From: Epilithonimonas zeae
GTDB taxonomy: Bacteria; Bacteroidota; Bacteroidia; Flavobacteriales; Weeksellaceae
DNA: 64,000 nt
Assembly (NCBI RefSeq): GCF_023278365.1
Contig: NZ_CP075338.1
Coordinates: forward strand, 3,348,001-3,412,000
Reading direction: 5' to 3'
Below, piece after piece: positions 38,263 to 47,697 of the stretch. The notes beneath the pieces are model-generated. The model had not been told where the DNA came from. It made no database searches and worked only from the letters and a program-made list of their open reading frames with translations. The position numbers were made by a program, and so were the translations under genes. Position 1 is the stretch's first letter; each line of letters starts with the position of its first letter.

Positions 38263-39744
38263 ATGTGGAAAAAGGTCTTTTCTTTGTTGGTTTTTTTGAT
38301 GTTGGCAGTCACTGCTAACTCGCAGATTACTGATGCGCAGAACCTGACCAAAGATGTAGAAGCATTAATGTATTCTGACCCTGAAAAAGCATTGAAAACG
38401 GCACACTATATTGTTGCCAATCAAAGTTTTGGAAGTGTAGATGATGTTTATAATGCTTGTCTTTTACAGGCAGAGATTTACATTAATCTTGAAAGATATA
38501 ATGATGCTGTCGTAAAATTGATTGCTGCCGACAGGCTTTCTCTCAATGTCAATAGCGATTTTTTCAAAGCTAAAAACGAGTATCTTATTGCCAAAATTTA
38601 TCAGATAATAGGGTTTCAGAAATCTGTTTCTCATTCTATTTTGGAGCTTGATGATTTGTCAAAATCATTGAAAGATGAGGAGAAAAAAGTAGTGGAACTT
38701 TGGAAAGCTGAGTTGGAGATCCGGACTCTGGTTGCAGGGAAAAAATATAAAGAAGCTCTGGCTTTGATTCAGAAAAATCAAAATCTACAATCTGATTTGT
38801 ATCCTACTTTTGCGATGCAGCTTAATCAGATTCAGTCAGAAATAAAAAATCAGCCGAGTAAAATTGATTTTAAAGATAATTCTTATTTCAAATTTTTATC
38901 TGATATTAATCTCCTGAAATCAAAAATTAAAACTAAAGATTTTCAGGAATCAGATTTGCTGGCGCTCAAAAAACAAAATCCCCAATATGGAGATGTTTTC
39001 TACAAAGATTTGTACAAATATTGGTCTCAGGAAGTTTGTAACGCAGGAAATGCAGAAGACTGTTTCCGGGTAAAAAAAGAATTTATCAGGCTGTTGAAGC
39101 TTTCAATTTCTGATTTACAGAATGCACGCGTCAATATCATCAACCTTATCGACCAAAAGGAAAAACAAATTAATCTCTCGGAAAAAGATTTTCAAAACAA
39201 AATTCTATTTGCCTTATTTGTCATCGGATTTTTATCGGTTATAGGCTATCTAATTTACTTTTTAGTGTTAAAAAATAGAATTAAAATGGTTAATTCTGAA
39301 ATAGAAAAACGAAATATTTCTGATGAATATGAACAGAAGTTGAGTGATCAATTGAAAGATTTTCAGGCAAGTAACGTATTCGTAATTCCGGAAAAAACCG
39401 AAAATCTGATTCTTTCCAAATTGGATATTTTCGAAAAATCCAAGGAAGTGACCAATCCACAATTGTCTTTGGCAGTTTTGGCAAAACGCTTGGATACGAA
39501 CTCAAAATATCTTTCGGAAATCATCAATAAACATAAACAGAAAAATTTCAATAATTATCTTAATGAACTGAGAGTTAAATATATAGTTGATAAGTTGGAA
39601 AATAATCCGGAATATCTGCAATATAAAACAAGCTATTTGGCGGAAGAAGCTGGTTTCGCATCCAGAACTACTTTTACTACAATTTTCAAAAATGTGACAG
39701 GAACGAGTCCGTCGCAATTCATCGACCAACTGAAAAATAAATAA
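38263..39744 (+). CDS. Membrane TPR-AraC hybrid regulator
   Basis: 493 residues from ATG at 38263; a TTG at 38236 would add nine unlikely residues. The signal-like segment MWKKVFSLLVFLMLAVTANS is followed by tandem helical repeats (about 30-300, e.g. LLQAEIYINLERYNDAVVKL), one transmembrane helix at about 316-338 (ILFALFVIGFLSVIGYLIYF) and a C-terminal AraC-type HTH (LSLAVLAKRLDTNSKYLSEI, SYLAEEAGFASRTTFTTIFK, NVTGTSPSQFIDQLK). This is the usual Bacteroidetes layout of an outside sensor coupled to a cytoplasmic DNA-binding domain. The sensor ligand is unknown. The next gene is a related protein without the HTH. Confidence 0.88.
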   Translation: MWKKVFSLLVFLMLAVTANSQITDAQNLTKDVEALMYSDPEKALKTAHYIVANQSFGSVDDVYNACLLQAEIYINLERYNDAVVKLIAADRLSLNVNSDFFKAKNEYLIAKIYQIIGFQKSVSHSILELDDLSKSLKDEEKKVVELWKAELEIRTLVAGKKYKEALALIQKNQNLQSDLYPTFAMQLNQIQSEIKNQPSKIDFKDNSYFKFLSDINLLKSKIKTKDFQESDLLALKKQNPQYGDVFYKDLYKYWSQEVCNAGNAEDCFRVKKEFIRLLKLSISDLQNARVNIINLIDQKEKQINLSEKDFQNKILFALFVIGFLSVIGYLIYFLVLKNRIKMVNSEIEKRNISDEYEQKLSDQLKDFQASNVFVIPEKTENLILSKLDIFEKSKEVTNPQLSLAVLAKRLDTNSKYLSEIINKHKQKNFNNYLNELRVKYIVDKLENNPEYLQYKTSYLAEEAGFASRTTFTTIFKNVTGTSPSQFIDQLKNK

Positions 39745-39746
39745 TT

Positions 39747-40832
39747 ATGAAAACTTTATTATTTATTTTCTTTTTGATGAGTTCTCAGGCTGTTTTTGGA
39801 CAATCGGAAAATAATGTGAAGCTGGAAGAGCAAATAACATCAGCAGACAGAATGGCTTTTGTAAATCCTGATTCTGCATTGACTACATTGAAAAAATTGG
39901 AGCCCAAAATAGATGGTGGAAGACTAAAAAGTAAATTCTTACTCGCAAAAGGAAGTGCTTATTCGGTAAAACACCTTTCCTCGGATGCGCTCAAATGTGG
40001 CTTCGAATCTCTCAATAATTCACAAAAAGGAAAGGATTCTTTGATGATGATTAATGCGCTGGGATTCATTGGAAATCAGTATTATATCCTTAAGCTCAAC
40101 AAAAAAGCGATTAATTACCTCAACAAAGCGGAAACGATTATCGATTACCTCAATGATGACTCTTTACAGCAGGTTACAGCGAATATCTATTTTGTTAAAG
40201 CATTGATTTACAAAGATAATCTGGATTCTGAGTTTGCAATTCGGTATTTTGATAAAGCGATTAACGAATATAAGAAGAGCAAAGATAAAAGCACTTTGCT
40301 GAATGTCAATATCACTAAAATGCAAAAAGGCTATTCTCTAATCGATATTGGAAGGGCTGACGAGGCGGAAAGTATTTATTTGGAAGTAGTTAAAGAAACT
40401 GAATTTCACAAAATTTCAGAACTTTATCCATATGCTAAGATTGGGCTCGCTGCTGTTTACGAAAGTAAAAAGCAATTTGAGAAAGCTAATAAAATTTTGT
40501 TAGAAGCTGAAAAACAAATAAGGAATACTTCTAACATAGGAATGTTGACAGAAGTTTATGATGCATTGAGTCAAAATTATCTCGGGCAAAATGATAAGGA
40601 GAAATATTTCTATTACAGCCAGAAACTAGAAAATCATCTGCTTCAAAATGATGAGATAGAAAAAAAATCTTTCTCAGATCTGTTAAATAAAAATATAGAA
40701 TCTCGGGATTTGGAATTAGAAAATAATCAAAGATTATTCGGTATATTTATTATTTTGATATTTTTAATTGTATTAGGAAGTTTATTTTACATCAAAAAAA
40801 GAATAAATCAACTGAAATCGGTAAATAATTGA
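39747..40832 (+). CDS. TPR membrane protein lacking the DNA-binding domain
   Basis: 361 residues, starting two bases after the previous stop. Signal-like MKTLLFIFFLMSSQAVFGQS, then TPR-like helical pairs (LLAKGSAYSVKHLSSDALKC, LNKAETIIDYLNDDSLQQVT, LGLAAVYESKKQFEKANKIL). The last 33 residues are a membrane helix and a basic tail (FIILIFLIVLGSLFYIKKRI). It has the N-terminal and membrane parts of the upstream protein but stops where the AraC domain would begin; the 157 bases after the stop contain no remnant of that domain. It may be a partner or decoy sensor, or a truncated derivative. Confidence 0.8.
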   Translation: MKTLLFIFFLMSSQAVFGQSENNVKLEEQITSADRMAFVNPDSALTTLKKLEPKIDGGRLKSKFLLAKGSAYSVKHLSSDALKCGFESLNNSQKGKDSLMMINALGFIGNQYYILKLNKKAINYLNKAETIIDYLNDDSLQQVTANIYFVKALIYKDNLDSEFAIRYFDKAINEYKKSKDKSTLLNVNITKMQKGYSLIDIGRADEAESIYLEVVKETEFHKISELYPYAKIGLAAVYESKKQFEKANKILLEAEKQIRNTSNIGMLTEVYDALSQNYLGQNDKEKYFYYSQKLENHLLQNDEIEKKSFSDLLNKNIESRDLELENNQRLFGIFIILIFLIVLGSLFYIKKRINQLKSVNN

Positions 40833-40957
40833 TTTTAATTGCTTCTTTGTTTTAATTGTTTGTTTTTCAATGCTTTGTGTTTCTAAAATATTGTCGTAAT
40901 TCTTGTAAATTCTACGATTCTAAACAGTAAACATTTTCTTTTGTTCAATTTCACAAC

Positions 40958-40965
40958 TACATTTG
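40958..40965 (+). promoter_or_regulatory. Predicted -7 element TACATTTG
   Basis: Exact TAnnTTTG match 25 bases before ATG 40990. It overlaps the in-frame start at 40963, which is therefore rejected. Confidence 0.55.
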
Positions 40966-40989
40966 ATCCATAATTTAAATTTGAATGAT

Positions 40990-42420
40990 ATGAAATTGAA
41001 AAACGCTTTTTTTGCTTCTTTATTTTTATCGGGAATGTTATCTGCACAAACGATATCAATTAATACAGAAGTGCCAGGTAATCCTGCTGCAGCAAATAGT
41101 ATATATGAATATTGGTATTGGGCTTACGGTATCCAGGTGACCGGAAGTGGTTTTGCAGCCAATTCTGCAATCAAATTTACATCGGTTGATCCGCAAGGTG
41201 GTTTAAGAAGTTTATCTTCTACAACAGACGCGAGTGGAAATGTGACGTTCCAGTTCAATGGTTGGACCAATGTTTCGCCATTAGGATATTATACTCTTAA
41301 TGTTGAAGATGCTTCCGGAAAAACGGCTTCCGGAAATTATACGGTTATCAAAGATCCTAAACAGGTGATTACTGGTGAAGCTGCTCCTGGAGAATTCAAA
41401 ATGGGAGATTTTGTTTCGGGAACTAAGATTAAAGTGAAAAATTTGGTTCCTTATGGTCAGGTTAAAATTAATGTTGGTGATCCTGCATCTAATGGCTGGG
41501 AACTGAATAAAGATGAAGAAATGTATGCAGATGAAAATGGAGAATTGAGTATTGATTTCAATTCCAATTCCAGACTTTTTGCGCCTGCAGGAATGGTTCC
41601 GCTTCAGCCTGTAGAAGGTAACTGGGTATTGAGCTATAACGATTGGTCTGGAGAAGGCTTGAAAGGAAGTACAAAAATAAGAGTATTGCCAAACAACCCA
41701 AATAATTCGTCTTATTGTTCAGTTTCAGCAACTACATCTGAGCCAATTACGTCTGTAACTTTTGCAGATATTTCTAACGCTTCTGATCCTAATGCCAGCA
41801 GTTCTTACGAAAATTTCCTTTCTAAAGTTGGAAATCTTGAAAGAGGTAAAGAATATAAAATCACAGTGCAGGGAAATACTACTGGATCTTGGAAAGTGAG
41901 CACTTTTACTGCCTTTATCGATTGGAATCAGAATGGAACACTTGATAATGCAAACGAAATCTACAGAATCGGTTTTGTGAAAGGAAGTACAGGGATGGAT
42001 GATCAATTCGCTGAATTGATAATTAAAGTTCCTGAGGATGCAGTAGTTGGAAATACAAGGTTGAGACTTCTAAAAGTTAATTCACCTTCGACTTTTGCAA
42101 TGTTCTGGCCAACCGGCGCTTGTGGCAACTATAATAATGGACAAGTTGAGGATTATACATTAAAAGTTACGGAAGCATTAGCAACTGGGGAAACTTCTTT
42201 GAACAAAGTTCAGTTGTATCCAAATCCGGTTAAAGATGTATTGACAGTTTCTTCAAACAAAAAAGTGAATTCGATTTCAGTTTACAATACTGCTGGACAA
42301 TTGGTAAAAACAGTTCAGAACGCCAACACGGTTAATATGAACAATCTATCTGCTGGCGTTTATGTTGTTAAAACTGATGTTGAAGGGAAAACAGAGACTT
42401 CTAAAGTCATCAAGAAATAA
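40990..42420 (+). CDS. T9SS cargo with GEVED domain
   Basis: 476 residues. Signal peptide MKLKNAFFASLFLSGMLSAQ. Residues 20-240 are beta-rich Ig-like strands (AYGIQVTGSGFAANSAIKFT; LGYYTLNVEDASGKTASGNY). A GEVED domain occupies about 245-385 (YCSVSATTSEP, FIDWNQNGTLDNANEIYRIG, CGNYNNGQVEDYTLKV), a carbohydrate- or adhesin-type module. The last 70 residues form a type A sorting domain starting at VQLYPNPVKDVLTVSSN and ending VEGKTETSKVIKK, so it is exported and attached by the T9SS. Exact function unknown, probably surface adhesion or digestion. Confidence 0.85.
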   Translation: MKLKNAFFASLFLSGMLSAQTISINTEVPGNPAAANSIYEYWYWAYGIQVTGSGFAANSAIKFTSVDPQGGLRSLSSTTDASGNVTFQFNGWTNVSPLGYYTLNVEDASGKTASGNYTVIKDPKQVITGEAAPGEFKMGDFVSGTKIKVKNLVPYGQVKINVGDPASNGWELNKDEEMYADENGELSIDFNSNSRLFAPAGMVPLQPVEGNWVLSYNDWSGEGLKGSTKIRVLPNNPNNSSYCSVSATTSEPITSVTFADISNASDPNASSSYENFLSKVGNLERGKEYKITVQGNTTGSWKVSTFTAFIDWNQNGTLDNANEIYRIGFVKGSTGMDDQFAELIIKVPEDAVVGNTRLRLLKVNSPSTFAMFWPTGACGNYNNGQVEDYTLKVTEALATGETSLNKVQLYPNPVKDVLTVSSNKKVNSISVYNTAGQLVKTVQNANTVNMNNLSAGVYVVKTDVEGKTETSKVIKK

Positions 42421-42442
42421 TCAAATTTCTTTCAAATAAACT

Positions 42443-42497
42443 AAAATCTTCTCGGCTATTGTAAAACTATCTTTTATTGATAGCTGGGATTTTTTTG
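42443..42497 (+). terminator. Weak terminator between T9SS cargo genes
   Basis: AAAATC-CTCGGCTAT pairs imperfectly with ATAGCTGGGATTTT, followed by T-rich sequence. Less certain than those at 44538 and 47539. Confidence 0.4.
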
Positions 42498-42528
42498 CCA
42501 AAATTTAACCGAAATTCAAGAAATCTAT

Positions 42529-44508
42529 ATGAAAAAAACTATACTTTTTTTATCCAGTTTCATAGGAACTGTAGCAATGGCACAAGTAGACGTGGTTGCC
42601 TCTTCCGGAACTGAAACTGCTACTTATACCACAGTGAAAGGTGCTTTTGATGCTATCAATGCCGGAACACATCAAGGTGCAATCAATATCACGCTTACAG
42701 CAAACACTTCCGAAACTGCAACAGCGGTTTTGAACAGAAGCACAGGAACAACTTCAAACTTCACTTCGGTTTCATTGAAACCTGCGACTGGAACTACTGC
42801 TACAATTACCAACTCAACAACGGCTGGTCCGGTTCTGAGAATCTTGGGAAGTAATGTGACAATTGATGGAAGCAATAATGGTTCAAATTCCAGAGATCTT
42901 AGTATCATTAATGGCTTTGCAACGGGATCTGTTGTAATTGGAATGGGATCTTCTGATGCCGCTAATCCATTGAGTAATGTTACTATAAAAAATACCACAA
43001 TCATTAACGGTGCAAAAAATACGGGAAGCGGAATCATTGTAAGTAATGCGGCTGGCGCTCAAACTGCGGGCTATTTCAATAATATCAGATTAGAAAACAA
43101 TTCCATTCAAAAATCTTATCAAGGGATTTATATGATTGCAGTTTCTGCGGTTGGAAATGGCTCTGGCTCTGTGATTACAAAAAATGATCTTTCCACAAGC
43201 GGAGAGAATTGTAATCGATATATGGGAATTTATCTCGGTGGTACAGATGGTGTGGTTGTTTCTGAGAATAAAATCGGAAACTTCGAAAATACATCCAACG
43301 AAGGAAAAAGAGGAATTTGGTTGGCTGTTTCTACAATGAACTCCACCGTTTCTGATAATATCATAGATAACATCACTGTAAATAATGCAGGAGGAGGAAG
43401 TGCAACAGGAATCCAAATTTTTAACAATGCAGGAGCTGGAAATGCACCTTCATCTAATAAGATTCTCAGAAACAAAATTTCCAATTTGTCCAGTAATGGA
43501 TTCAACAGTTCTGTTGTGGGAATTAGCTTGGGAGGTTCCACGGTTGGTACGGTTATAAGTCAAAATGAAATCAAAAATCTGACAGGTTTAAGAACGGCAA
43601 CTACGGTAGGTTATGGAGCAGAGGCAATTATCTTGTCTGCAGGAACCGCATCAAACACATTAGTAAGCAACAATTTCATTTCAAAAATCTCTAGTTTTGC
43701 GGCTAATACTTCATCAGCAAATTATACTGGAGGCATCTTAATTAATGCAGGAACCGGCTACAAAGTTTATAATAATTCTGTTTACTTGACCGAAACTCAG
43801 AATGACGGAACTAATAAAGGTGTCCCGATCGCTTTCAGTATGACTTCTGGCGTTTCTGGCGCTGGTGCAATTGATCTTAGAAATAATATTTTCGCTGTTA
43901 ATCTGGCCGATACTACAATTCCTGCTTTTGCAATGTCAACACCACCTGTCGCTTCGATTTATTCTAATATCGATAATAATATTGCCTACAGTTCTGGTCC
44001 GGCATTAGGTCAAACACCGGGCGGACCGCCTGCTTATACGGATATTGCTGGTATGAAAGGTATCTTAGGAGGAAATGATAATTCTATCAAAGCTCTTCCA
44101 AAATTCGTTTCTGATTCAGATCTTCACATTGCGCTTAATACAGAGAATTCTCCAATCGATAACAAAGGGGTTGTTCTGGAAGATGTGACAACTGATTTTG
44201 ACGGAGCTGCAAGAAGCATAACAACGCCAGATATTGGAGCGGATGAATTTTCAATCGAGACAATGGCGGTGAATGATGTGGCTAACAAATCGAAAATTCA
44301 GGTTTATCCTAATCCTGTGAATGATGTTCTGACCGTTTCATCAGACAAAAAGGTGAATCAAATCTCGGTTTACAATGTTAGCGGACAATTGATTCAGGAA
44401 ATCAATAATTCTAATGTCATTAATCTTACTAAATTATCTTCCGGAGTTTACTTTGTGAAAACAGTTGTAGAAGGTAAAACTGAAATGACAAAAGTGATTA
44501 AAAAGTAA
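42529..44508 (+). CDS. T9SS cargo with right-handed beta-helix
   Basis: 659 residues. Signal peptide MKKTILFLSSFIGTVAMAQ. Residues about 110-480 show the regular strand pattern of a parallel beta-helix (NVTIDGSNNGSNS; IRLENNSIQKSYQGIYMIAV; VVSENKIGNFENTSNEGKRG; ISQNEIKNLTG), often carbohydrate-binding or lyase. The C-terminal type A sorting domain begins IQVYPNPVNDVLTVSSD and ends with SSGVYFVKTVVEGKTEMTKV. The tail is almost identical to those of the genes at 40990 and 44610. It carries no catalytic motif I recognise, so the activity is unknown. Confidence 0.8.
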   Translation: MKKTILFLSSFIGTVAMAQVDVVASSGTETATYTTVKGAFDAINAGTHQGAINITLTANTSETATAVLNRSTGTTSNFTSVSLKPATGTTATITNSTTAGPVLRILGSNVTIDGSNNGSNSRDLSIINGFATGSVVIGMGSSDAANPLSNVTIKNTTIINGAKNTGSGIIVSNAAGAQTAGYFNNIRLENNSIQKSYQGIYMIAVSAVGNGSGSVITKNDLSTSGENCNRYMGIYLGGTDGVVVSENKIGNFENTSNEGKRGIWLAVSTMNSTVSDNIIDNITVNNAGGGSATGIQIFNNAGAGNAPSSNKILRNKISNLSSNGFNSSVVGISLGGSTVGTVISQNEIKNLTGLRTATTVGYGAEAIILSAGTASNTLVSNNFISKISSFAANTSSANYTGGILINAGTGYKVYNNSVYLTETQNDGTNKGVPIAFSMTSGVSGAGAIDLRNNIFAVNLADTTIPAFAMSTPPVASIYSNIDNNIAYSSGPALGQTPGGPPAYTDIAGMKGILGGNDNSIKALPKFVSDSDLHIALNTENSPIDNKGVVLEDVTTDFDGAARSITTPDIGADEFSIETMAVNDVANKSKIQVYPNPVNDVLTVSSDKKVNQISVYNVSGQLIQEINNSNVINLTKLSSGVYFVKTVVEGKTEMTKVIKK

Positions 44509-44537
44509 ATCTAATTCATCATAATTATTAATTCAAT

Positions 44538-44572
44538 ACGAGGTTGATCTTATCGGGAAAGGCCTCGTTTTC
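44538..44572 (+). terminator. Terminator after the beta-helix cargo
   Basis: ACGAGG and CCTCGT stem closing a loop of TTGATCTTATCGGGAAAGG, followed by TTTTCTT. The loop and stem resemble the terminator at 47539-47576. Confidence 0.6.
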
Positions 44573-44609
44573 TTATTAGTTATTCATAATAATTTCATTA
44601 AATATATTT

Positions 44610-47513
44610 ATGAAGAAAATATTCACTGTTGTTTCTATTTGTAGCGGGATGATCTGGTGTTTTGCCCAATGGAGTCCAACTACAATGAGTAGAACAAAAT
44701 CAAAAGAAACGAAAGCTACCAATTTTTATTCTCTTGATCTTAATTCTATCAGGCTAAAGCTGACCTCAGCACAACCAACAGGAAAAAATAACAAACCGAT
44801 AATAATTGATCTACCAACATTAAGCGGAAAGATTGAGCAATTTGAAGTTTACAGCTCACCCGTTGTAGAAAAATCTCTGGCAGATCGTTATCAACTGGGG
44901 TCATATGTGGGTGCCAAAGTAGGCGATCCTACCGTCTGGGTAAGATTCAGCGTGTCGCCTTATGATTTACAATCGATGATGTTCAGAGATGGAAAATATG
45001 AATTCATTGAACCATTGAATGCAGAAAAAACAGTTTATGGTGTTTTCCCAAAAACCGAAAAACAAAACGGAGAACTCGCATTTTCTTGTTCTACTAATGA
45101 ATCGCCAATTAGTAAAAATCAAATTAATAAATTAACAAAAAGTTCAGATTTTTCAAATCCGGTAACAGATTTTAGTAAAGCAAGCGATAAGAAATACAGA
45201 ACTTACCGATTGGCAATTTCAGTAATAGGAGAGTACACACAATATTTCGGTGGCGTTCCACAGGCTTTTGCTGCGATTAATGCTACAGTAACAAGAGTCA
45301 ATGGTGTCTTTGAGAAAGATTTTGCCATTCATCTGGACGTACAGGATTTTCCTCAGTTGATTTATACCAATCCTTCTACCGATCCTTATTCCAGCGCCAA
45401 CGTTGGAATCGGAGGTGCTTGGAATTTGGAATTGCAGCAGACCTTGACATCGGTTATTGGAAATGATGCTTATGACATTGGACATCTTTTTGGGAGAGCA
45501 GGAGGTTCTGGTAATGCCGGCGATGTTGGTAATGTTTGCAGAAATCCATCCAGCAGCAGCGATGCCAAATCCAAAGGTGCCGCTTTCAGTACCCCAAGAT
45601 CAGGCGGTCCGGAAGGTGAACGCTTTGATATTGATTTGGTAGCGCACGAGATGGGACATCAATTCGGAGCGGATCATACTTATTCTTTCAATATTCAGTC
45701 GATGCCCAATGAGACTGCACACATGGAACCAGGTTCTGGATCAACTATTATGGGATATGCAGGGATTAGCAGCGGGACTTCTAATGTCCAGAATTACACG
45801 GATTCTTATTTCCATTCCAGAAGTGTAGAGCAGGTTCAGATTTATATTAATTCTCAAACTTGTGGAACGAGTAATTCAATTGATAATAATCCACCAGTTG
45901 TTACTGCGCTGGCAAATAAAACCATTCCAAAAGGAACTGCTTTTGTGCTGACAGCCGATGCAACAGATGCAGAAAATAATCCATTAACTTACAGTTGGGA
46001 AGAATATGACTTGGCAAAAACTCCGGTCACGACTGTTATCGGAAATAACACAACAGGTGCAAAGTTCAGATCTTTACCTGCTTCTAATTTGCCATACAGA
46101 TTTTTCCCAAAATTAAATACAGTAATCGGTGGTAGCTTATCCAATGCTGCGGACTGGGAATCGGTTTCCGATGTTGAAAGAACGATGGATTTCCGTGTAT
46201 TGGTCAGAGATAACAATCCTGATGTCACGCAGCAACAAACAGCATTTGGTTCTCAAACAATTATAGTTGGAGATGATGGACCTTTCAAAATGACAACTTC
46301 AAAAGTTTACAACAATGTCGCAAGCTCCGTGACGTGGGATGTTGTCAATACGAATGTTGCACCTTACGATGTTTCGAATGTTAAGATTGATTATTCAACA
46401 GATCAGGGTTTAACCTGGAATGTTTTGACTAATTCGACACCAAACGACGGATCCGAATTATTTGATTTCTCAGCTGTCACTTCGAATTCGCAAATTGTCG
46501 TGAGAGTTTCTGCTGTTGATAATGTATTTTATGCTTTAGGGAAAGTGCCTGTGTCTCATGTGGCTGCTTGTGATGGCTCTGCACCGACTAATTTATTAGC
46601 TGTAAATGTTACACAAACTACGGCAACTATTGATTGGGATTTGGTTGCAGGAGCATCTTACACTTTAAGATACAAAAAAACTTCAGAAAATAATTGGACA
46701 GTTGTTAATAATATTAATACCAATCATTACGACCTATCTCAATTAGAAATCAATAAATCTTATGATGTGAATGTAGCAGCAGTTTGTAATAGAACAACGG
46801 GAGAATTTGCTCAAAAAACATTCTTTACCAGCGCCTATGATTATTGTGCTGCAGCTTCAACGTATCTTTTTTCTGAGAAGATTTCTAATGTGAATTTTGC
46901 AGATATCAACAACAGTTCTACATCCAATGCGGGTTACGAAGATTTCTCGAACGTTGTTGGAAATGTAACGCCAGGCAAAAGTTATAGTTTTACGGCGTCT
47001 TCATCTACCGGTTCCTCGGATTATGATCAGGTTCTTGTTTGGATAGATCTTAATCAGGATGGCGATTTTGATGATGCTGGAGAGAAAGTTCTGACTTCCA
47101 GTTACAAAACATCGCCCTGGACTGGTGTTATTACGATTCCTGCATCTGCATCGGCTGGAAGAACCAAAATGAGAGTCAGACTTTATGGAGCAATCTCTAA
47201 TCCGAATACAACACCTTGTGGAGATTCTTATTACGGACAAGTCGAGGATTACACTTTGAATATCGGACAGTTAAGCGTTTCCGATGTGGATAAAATTGCT
47301 ATTCAATATTACCCAAATCCGGTTGATGAGGTTTTAACCATTTCATCTGATAGAAAGGTAAATCAGATTTCAGTTTACAGTGTGACAGGGCAATTGATGC
47401 AGAAAGTTAATGATACGAATATCATTAATCTGAGCAAATTATCTTCAGGCATTTACTTTATGAAAACACTTGTGGAAGGGAAAACAGAAACGACAAAAAT
47501 TATCAAGAAATAA
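44610..47513 (+). CDS. T9SS-exported zinc metalloprotease
   Basis: 967 residues. Signal-like MKKIFTVVSICSGMIWCFAQ. A prodomain of about 170 residues precedes a reprolysin-like catalytic domain with the zinc motif HEMGHQFGADH (His346, Glu347, His350, His356) and a Met-turn-like IMGYAGISSGTSN. C-terminal to it are an Ig-like region (VTALANKTIPKGTAFVLTAD), a fibronectin III-like domain (TIDWDLVAGASYTLRYKKTS), a GEVED domain and the type A sorting tail (YYPNPVDEVLTISSDRKVNQ to TETTKIIKK). It degrades proteins outside the cell. Its tail matches the two upstream cargoes. Confidence 0.92.
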   Translation: MKKIFTVVSICSGMIWCFAQWSPTTMSRTKSKETKATNFYSLDLNSIRLKLTSAQPTGKNNKPIIIDLPTLSGKIEQFEVYSSPVVEKSLADRYQLGSYVGAKVGDPTVWVRFSVSPYDLQSMMFRDGKYEFIEPLNAEKTVYGVFPKTEKQNGELAFSCSTNESPISKNQINKLTKSSDFSNPVTDFSKASDKKYRTYRLAISVIGEYTQYFGGVPQAFAAINATVTRVNGVFEKDFAIHLDVQDFPQLIYTNPSTDPYSSANVGIGGAWNLELQQTLTSVIGNDAYDIGHLFGRAGGSGNAGDVGNVCRNPSSSSDAKSKGAAFSTPRSGGPEGERFDIDLVAHEMGHQFGADHTYSFNIQSMPNETAHMEPGSGSTIMGYAGISSGTSNVQNYTDSYFHSRSVEQVQIYINSQTCGTSNSIDNNPPVVTALANKTIPKGTAFVLTADATDAENNPLTYSWEEYDLAKTPVTTVIGNNTTGAKFRSLPASNLPYRFFPKLNTVIGGSLSNAADWESVSDVERTMDFRVLVRDNNPDVTQQQTAFGSQTIIVGDDGPFKMTTSKVYNNVASSVTWDVVNTNVAPYDVSNVKIDYSTDQGLTWNVLTNSTPNDGSELFDFSAVTSNSQIVVRVSAVDNVFYALGKVPVSHVAACDGSAPTNLLAVNVTQTTATIDWDLVAGASYTLRYKKTSENNWTVVNNINTNHYDLSQLEINKSYDVNVAAVCNRTTGEFAQKTFFTSAYDYCAAASTYLFSEKISNVNFADINNSSTSNAGYEDFSNVVGNVTPGKSYSFTASSSTGSSDYDQVLVWIDLNQDGDFDDAGEKVLTSSYKTSPWTGVITIPASASAGRTKMRVRLYGAISNPNTTPCGDSYYGQVEDYTLNIGQLSVSDVDKIAIQYYPNPVDEVLTISSDRKVNQISVYSVTGQLMQKVNDTNIINLSKLSSGIYFMKTLVEGKTETTKIIKK

Positions 47514-47538
47514 AGTTTATCATAATTGTGTTTTTATT

Positions 47539-47576
47539 AAACGAGGCTGATCCATCAAGGAAAAGCCTCGTTTTTT
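47539..47576 (+). terminator. Terminator after the metalloprotease gene
   Basis: AAACGAGGCT and AGCCTCGTTT pair, followed by TTT. The element shares ACGAGG-TGATC-CCTCGT with the terminator at 44538. Confidence 0.75.
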
Positions 47577-47611
47577 ATGGTTTGAATATTATTATCGAAT
47601 CGGTCGAGTCC

Positions 47612-47687
47612 TCTCTGCGCAGAGACGTTGTTGGGTGCGCAGCCGTCGAGTGAAACCTGCGCAACGATTGACCAGTCTCTGCGCAGG
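47612..47687. repeat. TGCGCA-rich interspersed palindrome
   Basis: CTCTGCGCAGAGAC near 47612 is inverted by GTCTCTGCGCAG near 47675-47686, and CCTGCGCA (47656) by TGCGCAGG (47680-47687). The core TGCGCA occurs four times in 80 bases. The GC content is far above the surroundings. It separates convergent genes. Confidence 0.6.
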
Positions 47688-47697
47688 TTTTTATTAA

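Noticed and set aside
40833-40989. Remnant AraC HTH after the short TPR protein
   Set aside because: I looked for the KYLSE and FASRTTF motifs in all frames of the spacer and found none, so truncation by recent frameshift is not supported.
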